From positions 1 to 16,289 of the forward strand of contig JAANBB010000673.1 of the NCBI GenBank assembly GCA_014621425.1: 16,289 nucleotides of DNA. Reading direction: 5' to 3'. The notes beneath the pieces were generated by a model. It did not search any database and was not told the DNA's origin. It worked only from the letters and a program-made list of their open reading frames with translations. This document shows positions 9,170 to 15,815 of the stretch, in pieces. Numbering within the stretch: position 1 is the stretch's first letter; each line of letters opens with the position of its first letter. The stretch comes from Cylindrodendrum hubeiense. Lineage: Eukaryota > Ascomycota > Sordariomycetes > Hypocreales > Nectriaceae. Position numbers and translations under genes: made by a program.

Positions 9170-10414
9170 ATGAAGAAATTTGAGCGCAAAGCGCAGTCGC
9201 AACGGAAGCATGGTCCGCTCTCAGTTAGCAGCACATCCAAAGCTCCTATTGCACCACCCAGCCGTCAACCAGGATGGAAAGGGCCTGGTTATATTAAGAA
9301 AGTCGCTCGGCAGCCGCCTACTCCCCTGGCTGAAGTAGCTACCTTAGTGGTCAAGGAACAGATCATCCCGGAAAATCTTCAACAACTCATCCTTGATGTC
9401 TTTCGAGACACGCTACCGGACTCCGAAAACTTTGATGCGATCAAACCAGCACTAAGGGAGATCAAGGATGCCATTGTTCAGAGGGACTTTGCGCGGGCAT
9501 TTGAGACGGAGCAGCGCTTGGAGAGATACACAATCAGATGGAGCCCGAGCAAGGCATTGGCATGTTCAAACATCCTAGCTTGGATCTGCAGAGAATTGAA
9601 AGACAATGAATGGGTCAATAAGTTCAGTGGGGACATCAAACAGACTCCAGCAAATGTCACAAGCTTTGGCCGAGGTGCGGCAGGATTTATGTCCTTGGCA
9701 GGGGTGCTGAAGTACCTTCATTCGAGCGGAGCAGGCCAATCACCGCAAAACGAAGCAGGGAAGATTTCCAAAACCCTTGACCCCCAGTCTGCTCCTGAAA
9801 ACACTCTGCTTAATATTTGCCTGGTGGACGCCGCAAACTGGTCCAACGTTGTCTCAAAATTACACCATTCTCTTACAACGCCTCCTCCTCTTTCCCAATA
9901 TGCCAGTAGCAAGGCACGGGCTTCAAATACTTCTCTCTTATCTCCTCAAGCTTTGAACTGGAAGTTTACTCAACTTGAGATTCTCGAATGCGGGGTTGAA
10001 GACTTGCGCTTAATAATCGGACCTGATCCGACCCTACTCACTCTATTCTTTACCTTGAGTGATCTCTACCTGACCTCTATCTCCAGAACGTCAGCTTTTT
10101 TATTAAAGCTGACAGTGGCGGCACCTAAAGGGAGTCTTTTGCTTGTCGTTGATACTCCAGATGCTTATGTAGAGAGCAGAGTTCATAATAACCGGGATAA
10201 AGAGGAGAAAAGATATCCTATGCACTCGCTAATGTACCAGGCTCTGCTGTTTAGGGAAACGCAAAAAGTTGGAATAGATGAAGAAGAGAATGAAATTGCA
10301 TGGGAGAAACTGATTGAAGAGAACAACAGCTTATTTAAGCTAGCTAAGGGTCTGATGTTTCCTGCTAGCCTAGAAAACACCAAGTTTCAGATGCATGTAC
10401 TTAAACGCTTGTAG
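9170..10414 (+). CDS. Bmt6-like 25S rRNA (uridine-N3)-methyltransferase family protein, subtelomeric copy
   Basis: An intact single-exon frame of 414 residues. It matches the fungal family of yeast Bmt6, the SAM-dependent enzyme that methylates N3 of a uridine in 25S rRNA. Visible blocks: a basic, Pro-rich N-terminus (1-50); a helical region with NLQQLILDVFRDTLP (69-83) and RYTIRWSPSKALACSNI (119-135); the SAM motif I position VTSFGRGAAGF (163-173); CLVDAANW (217-224); TLLTLFFTLSDLYLTS (298-313); GSLLLVVDTPDAY (321-333); RYPMHSLMYQALL (348-360); and WEKLIEENNSLFKLAKGLMF followed by SLENTKFQMHVLKR near the end. Length is in the family's usual range. Odd point: motif I in this family is normally glycine-rich with an acidic residue (GGGxGAE-like). 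Here Arg replaces a Gly and Phe stands where the acidic residue is expected, so activity is uncertain. No intron or frameshift is needed. It may be a diverged second copy of a core gene. Nucleolar location is expected for the family. Confidence 0.82.
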   Translation: MKKFERKAQSQRKHGPLSVSSTSKAPIAPPSRQPGWKGPGYIKKVARQPPTPLAEVATLVVKEQIIPENLQQLILDVFRDTLPDSENFDAIKPALREIKDAIVQRDFARAFETEQRLERYTIRWSPSKALACSNILAWICRELKDNEWVNKFSGDIKQTPANVTSFGRGAAGFMSLAGVLKYLHSSGAGQSPQNEAGKISKTLDPQSAPENTLLNICLVDAANWSNVVSKLHHSLTTPPPLSQYASSKARASNTSLLSPQALNWKFTQLEILECGVEDLRLIIGPDPTLLTLFFTLSDLYLTSISRTSAFLLKLTVAAPKGSLLLVVDTPDAYVESRVHNNRDKEEKRYPMHSLMYQALLFRETQKVGIDEEENEIAWEKLIEENNSLFKLAKGLMFPASLENTKFQMHVLKRL

Positions 10415-10737
10415 GGGTTAGCACGGCTGGACTATTTTACAGTACAAAGACTCTTATATGCATTCCCCTCTCCAAATATCAAGCCTATATCTTGGCTTGA
10501 CTTTGATATTTGTCAACCGCCGAGAAGATGGATGACCCGGCCGCTTTCCTTCAGAACAATTCATTTCTATTTACCAAGCTATACCTGAGTCTATACACCG
10601 ATTCGATATGACATCTTCTTAATTCCTCACTCGTGTGTCCCCTTCACCAATTCCTCGCAAGCTTCTTTTTCATGCTTGTATGACAGCTGTAAAACAATTC
10701 ATCGACTACGAAAACGTTTGAAAGATAAAAATATACC
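10415..10737. other. Intergenic region with an imperfect inverted repeat and pyrimidine-rich stretch
   Basis: No coding signal in 323 bases. An imperfect inverted repeat just past the methyltransferase gene pairs CAAATATCAAGCC (10473-10485) with GGCTTGACTTTGATATTTG (10494-10512), the right arm carrying six extra bases. The last 120 bases are CT-rich then A-rich before an ATG at 10738, which resembles a fungal promoter. However, the 80-codon plus-strand frame that starts there looks like a mirror of the minus-strand remnant. Confidence 0.4.
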
Positions 10738-10796
10738 ATGAGTGAACCAGCCAAAGTCGTCCTCCATTGGGGCCCAAAAGTGTCCACGCCGATTAC

Positions 10797-11189
10797 TCAG
10801 ACTAAAAAGAAACCAAAAGCAGCAGTAGCAGTCAAGGTAGGGGTAATGGTGGAGGTAATGGAGGTGGATATAGAGTTAGTAGTAATGTGGACAACAGAAG
10901 AAACAACTTCAAACTTGGTTGAGACTGTGGTATTAGCACCGCCAATGGGGGTCTCAATGCGGGATACAGCATCAGAGTAAATACTACCAGCCTCGGAAGC
11001 GATATCGGCGCCTTTGGTAGAAAGGTACGAAACGGCTTCAGAGTAGTATTCACCGACCTTAGATTTGACGCTGTTGACAAAGATATTGGCATGGTGAATA
11101 ACGATTGCGGTCGCGAATCTAACAAAAGTGAAACGATAATTGTCACAGGCTGAGCCTGGGTCACGGATCCGGACTGTGGCCGGTCCAAG
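10797..11189 (-). pseudogene. Ser/Thr/Ala-rich coding remnant without a start codon
   Basis: Between a TAG (11192-11190) and a TGA (10799-10797) one minus-strand frame is open for 130 codons. It has the codon choice expected of a real gene (GTC, GCC, ACC, ATC, TCC, GAG) but no ATG, GTG, CTG or TTG start before its last few codons. The peptide has a repeated Tyr-Ser-Glu/Asp-Ala-Val-Ser theme (EYYSEAVSYLSTKGADIASE, then IYSDAVSRI), a Ser/Thr/Ile stretch, and a short hydrophobic tail TATAAFGFFLV. This resembles low-complexity fungal secreted or surface proteins. I do not recognise a family. Two other frames (minus 10832-11188, plus 10738-10980) are also open and look like shadows. The missing start could lie in an unrecognised upstream exon, or the gene is broken. 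Confidence 0.38.
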
Positions 11190-11580
11190 CTATAGGTGTA
11201 GCTAGATGACTTAACCTCCAGTTAAGTCATTACTTTCCCTTTTGCCTCACTAGGGAACTGCGATAGAGCAGGAAGGTCGTAGCGCTAGCTACCGCTTTAG
11301 TCCCTTTGGGACCAACCCCTTTCACAGGAACTGTTAAAGAGACAGCCCTATTATTAAATGAGAAATATACAGGACTGCTTTTCATTTGAAAACGAACACT
11401 TATATACAATTTTATCTTTCTTCTTGAAATATATAATAATCCGCTATTGCAACACATAATACTATCTAGTGTAAGAGTTCCAAGAAAGAGCTCATATGCA
11501 TCATAGAACTTTAAAAGTCTCATCTGCGTGGAGTGCTCAGCTGAGACCAAGTCATAGCCGTAGGGTGCCACCGCCATGTT
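11190..11580. other. Intergenic region downstream of the GFA gene, with one doubtful minus-strand frame
   Basis: The stretch separates the 3' end of the GFA gene from the Ser/Thr-rich remnant. A 115-codon minus-strand frame (11577-11230) starts four bases past the GFA stop codon. It has no recognisable motif, turns AT-rich in the middle (SRRKIKLYISVRFQMKSS) and does not show the codon preference of its neighbours. I read it as chance within the 3' untranslated region. The perfect hairpin at 11206-11230 lies at its end. Confidence 0.4.
11206..11230. repeat. Perfect 10-bp inverted repeat with 5-bp spacer
   Basis: ATGACTTAAC, spacer CTCCA, then GTTAAGTCAT: all ten pairs match. Ten perfect pairs stand out here. 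It could be a hairpin in a transcript, a dimer-binding site (the TGACTTAA core is close to bZIP-type sites), or a scar of a mobile element. It lies 14 bases upstream, on the minus strand, of the Ser/Thr-rich open frame. Confidence 0.7.
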
Positions 11581-12155
11581 CTACACCGGGATAGTGCCTT
11601 CGAAGGTCTTCGTGCTCTCGAACGCAGGCAACCATTTATACTTGTACTTGCAGTAAATCTCAACAGCAGGCTTGTATTTAGTGTCGTTGAGACTGAGGTC
11701 GTCCAAGGAGCCAGCCTTTATGAATACCAGAAGTGGCGCAGCTTTGCCTAGAACGTAGATAAGGCTACCACACTCCTGGCAGAAGTTGTCAGTGCTGTCC
11801 AGGCCAGAGTCCCCCTGGCGAGTAAACGTCTTGGGATTGCCCTTCTGGAGGTGAAAGGCTTGCTTGGGCACCAGAATGTTTGTCGAGAATGATGAACTAG
11901 TCGATCGGCGACACGATTCGCAATGGCAAGTGGCCTACAATTGCGGATAAGGAGTGATGTTAGCAACACAAAGCACGGTGATGGAGAGGAATTTTTGTCA
12001 TCCAGTGAGAAGTTCTGCCTCGTTTCAGAGTCTCGCAGAGATTTCTGGGAGAATAGGAGGTGATCAAAAATGATACGTACAACTGTGATTGGTTCGCCAT
12101 TGAAGGAGTATCTTAGGCTGCCGCAAGAGCAACCTCCGGTGGTTTGAGAGGTCAT
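11581..12155 (-). CDS. GFA / CENP-V domain zinc protein (glutathione-dependent formaldehyde-activating-like), two exons
   Basis: Two exons, 12155-12081 and 11934-11581, give 142 residues. The 146-nt intron (12080-11935) has donor GTACGT, branch site GCTAAC and acceptor TTGTAG. Splicing in phase 0 joins EPITV to ATCHC and restores the standard layout: GGCSCGSLRY (Cys9, Cys11), CHCESC (Cys28, Cys30, Cys33) and FCQECGS (Cys77, Cys80), the seven zinc-binding cysteines of the family. The length is typical. Members bind zinc; founding members were linked to S-hydroxymethylglutathione formation from formaldehyde, but most fungal ones have no known substrate. It should be cytosolic, as there is no signal peptide or membrane segment. 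The start ATG has a favourable context (GCAAAATGA) and lies just before the first zinc motif. The gene is head-to-head with the transcription factor starting at 12621. It is intact as spliced, with no sign of mutation from the nearby AT-rich DNA. Confidence 0.9.
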
Positions 12156-12620
12156 TTTGCTTGATCGATGACTTCAAAGGAAGAAGTGAGGATGTATTTT
12201 GAAGTAGCTTGAATGTGAAATGGTTGACCGACTAGTTGGACGAAATCGAGTCTCGACAGTGGCAGACGTACTTTTTGTTGCTGATGTTGGTGTTGTGTGG
12301 ACAACGGGGATTGGAGGTCGAATGTGGAGCTGAGTGGGCTTCCGCCGAGACGTGGGTTCAATCCCGAAAGTAAGGCCACCACCCCTAGGCGCTAGCGTTA
12401 TCACGTATCCAATACACACACTACACGGCCCCACCGCAAAATTCGGCTCTCGGACGACGAGTCAGTGCAGAACCGGGTGGAGTGCTGTTCGGATAGATTA
12501 GGTGGCCGGCTGTGACTTGCGCCCCGCTGTCTTAGTGCATCCACTTAGACCGCGATTCAGCTGCCATGTCTTGAGGAAAATCTTCGCAAACCGTCATTCT
12601 GTCTTCCCTCATAGCACACC
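12156..12620. promoter_or_regulatory. Shared divergent promoter region between the GFA gene and the transcription factor
   Basis: 465 bases separate the two start codons. Sites that can be read: a CCAAT at 12409-12413, two CGG triplets spaced by four bases (CGGCTCTCGG, 12444-12453), the type of half-site Zn2Cys6 regulators bind, and a GATAG near 12492. The half closer to the transcription factor is GC-richer. None of these is proof of function. Minus-strand frames here (12152-12434) have no recognisable content and are taken as noncoding. Confidence 0.45.
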
Positions 12621-14777
12621 ATGATACCAACCATGGGCCCTGCTTCCAATACCCTCGCCAATTGCTCCAAGTTCATTTGCGCCTTTTGTGGCAAAGGCTA
12701 CTCGTCCAACAGTCACCTGCGTCGGCACGAGGTTACACGTATGCCCGCCCCGCCCCGCCCCGCCCCGCCCCACCATTTGGTTTCGTTCCCAAGTCCCCTA
12801 AGTTGTCCACTTTCAGATACCAACCCAGCCTCCCTGGTGTGCGCCATATGCAACCGCTGCTTCTCGAGGAGGTAGGTAACCAGCCACAGATTCCCAAGTA
12901 TTGATTTGCTCAAAAATGACGTCATAGAGATGTGGCTCGCCGGCATGCGGCAACATGCGCGAGGGGCGGCCAAACCATGGTTCAGTTTCCACGGTCGAGA
13001 GGCGGCAAGCAGCGGAGATCGTGCGACAGATGCTCTCAGCGCAAGGTATCGTGCGACGCTCTTGTCCCATGCTCACGCTGTGCCTCGGAGAAACTAGGGT
13101 GTACTTTTTATCGACTTTCAGCTAGCCCGCCTTCTGCCTCGTCTTCATCGGCCTCTCCGCCACTACTGACACCCGAGCCAGATAAATTTCATGGTCGTGA
13201 CCAGCAGAGCACCAAGCAAACAACTACTGCCGAATCCAACCGGGATATTTCAAGGATTCCCATCAAGTTTCTTCTTGAGTTTACAAATCCTTCACCTTAC
13301 GGAACGTCTGCAGCCGTCGTTGCAGACGATCACGACCAGTTTGACGCACAAGATGATGCTGTCAACACCATCCTCCAACCCTTTTTCGACGGTGGCCTTT
13401 TTGGGGTAGAGGGACTTCTCTGGGACCAAGGAGATTACTTTCCAACCCTCTTTGGCGTTCCGTATGGCGATGCTAGTAGCATCCAAAACCCCGTCTACCA
13501 AACTCCTTCGCCGACAAGGCGACCTGTGCTGGCCCAGAGAGCAAGCGAGATGCTTACACAGCTATCAATGACTTACGAAGCTTTAAAAAATGACTTCTCC
13601 GAATCTGGAGTCAAGTTTGACACGACAGCCGCCAAGACTCTGTTTACTGAGACAAATTTGGCGCAGTTCGTGGGGTCATATCTTCAAAGATTCCACTGGT
13701 ACAACCCCATCCTTCATCGAGCCACTTTTGACATTGGAACGGCGCCCCTACCACTGTTGATGTCCATTTTTCTATTTGGATCACTTTGCTGCCCGTCACA
13801 AGACGCTTCTCTTTTGGCTCGTGATTTTTTTTGACATTGCAGAAGAGTTCATTTTTAGCCACCCCATCTTCAGGCGGCTGTGTGAGTGTCGCGACTCTAG
13901 ACGCAGCCCGGCTCAAGAAATCGAACTTCTTCAGGCGGCCTACACGATTGAGATTGTCCAAAATGGTAGCAGTGACGTCAAAACTAGGAGACGTATTAGA
14001 TTGGTGCGGCATCCTTCGCTGGTCGCTGCGATGCGTATCGCGGGTCTGCTCGAAGCCAAGCGTCTATTCCCACTTGACCGCCTTGCTGTCATTGACTGGA
14101 ACGATTTTGTAATTGATGAAATGCGAGTGAGGTAAGTGTTTCCAATAAATAAATCGTTGATTAGTGCCAGACTAAATCCCGGAAGATTGGCGGCTTGGGT
14201 ATACCTCACTGATACATTTTTCGCTCTCTTCTTCAACAAACCTCCGGATATTGCCCTCTCCGAGATGACAGGGGATCTTCCATGCCCAGAGGAACTTTTT
14301 GAGGCAGGAACGGCTTCAGAATTTAGGCACCGCGCATCAAACCCGAAGTCTCTACCCTCTCAGCCACGAAACCTGTATGAACTTGCCAGGTCGTTTCTAG
14401 CAGATGCTGACACAGAATATGAACTGCATTCGGATTTTATCTATACGCCGCCCCAGTTGCTCTCGTGCATTGTCGGTAAGTGCAACACATTTCCATGATG
14501 TCTTAACAGCAGACTGAGCTAACTTTAATGTGAAGCGTTACTGTCTGTAGCTTTGGCTGCGAGATCCGCTCCACTTACTCAAGCAACAGACGGATTAATT
14601 ATCGGGGCGATAAATCGATGGAGGATTCAATGGGATGCCACAGTCAGCAGACATGTCCGTGCTGATTTACAGCTGGTCAGCTTCACTGCTCATGCTATCG
14701 AGCTTTGGTGGTTAACACAGACTGTTATTAAAGCGGGCAGGCGAAAGCCTCGAGACACACATTCCTGCTATGAATAG
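12621..14777 (+). CDS. C2H2-C2HC-Zn2Cys6 fungal transcription factor, five exons, one +1 frameshift
   Basis: Exons 12621-12738, 12817-12871, 12928-14131, 14186-14475 and 14551-14777; introns of 78, 56, 54 and 75 nt have GTATGC, GTAGGT, GTAAGT and GTAAGT donors. Splicing completes finger 1 (Cys20, Cys23, His36, His40; the His40 codon spans the first junction), finger 2 (Cys48, Cys51, His64, Cys68) and a binuclear cluster (Cys90, 93, 100, 106, 109, 116). A Ser/Pro-rich linker follows, then a fungal-specific regulatory domain from about residue 285 (FVGSYLQRFHWYNPILHRAT, later SHPIFRRL and FALFFNKPPDIALSEMTGDL). The exons sum to 1894 nt, one base too many: a T8 run (13825-13832) after ARDFF shifts the frame to TGA, and the neighbouring frame continues DIAEEFIFSHP. 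With seven Ts the protein would be 630 residues. It ends soon after IELWWLTQTVIKAG, shorter than relatives, at the edge of AT-rich DNA. A second ATG at 12633 has a better context. Target genes are unknown. Confidence 0.85.
12744..12771. repeat. CCCCG pentamer repeat in intron 1 of the transcription factor
   Basis: One CCC and five CCCC runs separated by single G's sit five bases after the splice donor. The minus strand carries six G-runs with one-base loops, a clear G-quadruplex-forming pattern, and the plus strand a C-rich i-motif pattern. Such arrays change length easily. Confidence 0.8.
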
Positions 14778-14967
14778 TTTGTGATAACAGATTCAGTTAA
14801 AGATTTATATAATTTTATTCAGAGACACAATCACTCGTAGGTAGATGTTTAAAATAATTTAGTACTCTTTTAAAAGCTTAATAACTATTTATTATACCAT
14901 TTAATAAATAATAGTTAAGATTTAATATAAAATTAAAATATATTAATATAATATAAAATAATTAATA
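14778..14967. other. AT-rich spacer between the transcription factor and the inverted-repeat element
   Basis: 190 bases of increasingly AT-rich sequence with no coding signal. The change in composition begins within about 20 bases of the transcription factor's stop codon. Confidence 0.5.
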
Positions 14968-15056
14968 AGGTAATTACTAGAGGGGCATAACTTTTTGCTA
15001 CGTGGGTATGATCTTACGCGGGCATGACTTTTTCTATAATCCTTATTAGCTCAAAA
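14968..15056 (+). repeat. Left terminal inverted repeat
   Basis: Pairs with 15661-15748. It is the more mutated arm, most differences being transitions. It contains three CGGGCATGA-like motifs spaced 21 and 16 bases apart. Confidence 0.75.
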
Positions 15057-15240
15057 AAAAGGATCTCCACATATACATATAATTAAAGGTGGTGAAGCTA
15101 GCTTAACTAATAGCTATTATACCTATATTAAGTCCGTGATTATAATATTCTGCTATTATTATATTAAGATAGTTATTAATTTTAATTTCTTTGTATTTNA
15201 ATTCTTAGCTTAANTATAANTAATTANAATTATATTATAT

Positions 15241-15400
15241 TATAATAATANTATTAGNTTATNTTANTTATATTATAATANTATTATTAGNTTATCTTAA
15301 ATTAATATAATTTAATAGTACTATTATAATATTACTAAGATAACCTGATAATACTATTATAATATTATTAAGATAACCTAATAATATTATTATAATATTA
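15241..15400. repeat. Internal palindromic AT array with a 33-bp period and ambiguous bases
   Basis: On the right arm AAGATAACCT occurs at 15337 and 15370; on the left arm the complementary AGNTTATNTTA and AGNTTATCTTA occur at 15257 and 15290. Both pairs are 33 bases apart, so the array is a tandem repeat folded into an inverted repeat. Ten N positions lie between 15199 and 15291. Several line up with G or C in the opposite arm. Confidence 0.6.
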
Positions 15401-15660
15401 ATATTATACTTAATATAATAACTTAAAGAGCATAATAAACTCAATTAGTATAATAGACTTAGTGGGTTAATATTATACTCTATATAATAGCACTTCTAAG
15501 GGATCAATTAATTACTAGGACTTGGGCCTCAGCTTTATCTTTAGGATCTAAGATCTAGTTTGATATTAGTTTGTTAGTGGCGAGGTATTGATCATAATAG
15601 GTTAAATATTAAGGGATATAAAGAGGAAATGTGGTAGAATTCCCATATACTAACAATTAT

Positions 15661-15748
15661 TTTTAAGCTAATAAGAGTAGTGGAAAAGTCATGCCCGTGT
15701 AAGATCATGCCCGTATAGCAAAAAGTCATGCCCGTCTAGTAATTGCCT
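15661..15748 (-). repeat. Right terminal inverted repeat
   Basis: Reverse complement of 14968-15056. Its three motifs read TCATGCCCG on the plus strand at 15689, 15705 and 15726, all unmutated, with spacing of 16 and 21 bases that mirrors the left arm. Confidence 0.75.
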
Positions 15749-15815
15749 CTTATATTATCTATCTTTATCTATAGATACTAATTTAGATACCTACCTATAG
15801 ATACCCCTAGGTATT

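Larger units (their letters stand above)
14968..15748. mobile_element. 781-bp element with about 88-bp terminal inverted repeats, non-autonomous DNA transposon-like
   Basis: The left end (14968-15056) and the reverse complement of the right end (15748-15661) align along their whole length: AGG(T/C)AATTACTAGA, then TTTTTGCTA, GATCTTAC, CATGACTTTT and TTATTAGCT. Each end carries three copies of a CGGGCATGA-type motif at mirrored spacing (left 14982, 15003, 15019; right 15689, 15705, 15726). Left copies show CpA-to-TpA type changes relative to the right (CGGGCATGA against TGGGTATGA and GGGGCATAA), so the element looks RIP-mutated. The interior is AT-rich with no transposase frame. This is the structure of a MITE or a deleted class II transposon. 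I could not see a target-site duplication or name the superfamily. Confidence 0.72.

Noticed and set aside
10738..10980. 80-codon plus-strand frame starting MSEPAKVVLHWGPK
   Set aside because: After the first 27 codons it turns into a Val/Glu-rich stretch that mirrors the minus-strand Ser/Thr-rich frame. Kept only as an open question.
11230..11577. 115-codon minus-strand frame right after the GFA gene
   Set aside because: No motif, AT-rich middle, codon use unlike neighbours. Most likely 3' untranslated sequence.
12345..12370. tRNA-like T-loop (GGGTTCAATCCCG)
   Set aside because: Only three G-C pairs close the loop, and no acceptor stem, anticodon arm or D arm can be placed around it.
12152..12434. 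Two minus-strand frames upstream of the GFA start
   Set aside because: Low-complexity Gln/His content, no family resemblance, and they lie in the divergent promoter region. The zinc motif Cys9-x-Cys11 begins properly at the ATG at 12155.
12813..13076. Minus-strand frames opposite the zinc-finger exons
   Set aside because: They are shadows of the transcription factor exons, whose zinc ligands and splice sites fit exactly.
13800..13842. A short intron (GTGATT to TTGCAG) removing the T8 run
   Set aside because: It would be only 22 nt, far below fungal minimum, and would delete the conserved DFFDIA residues.
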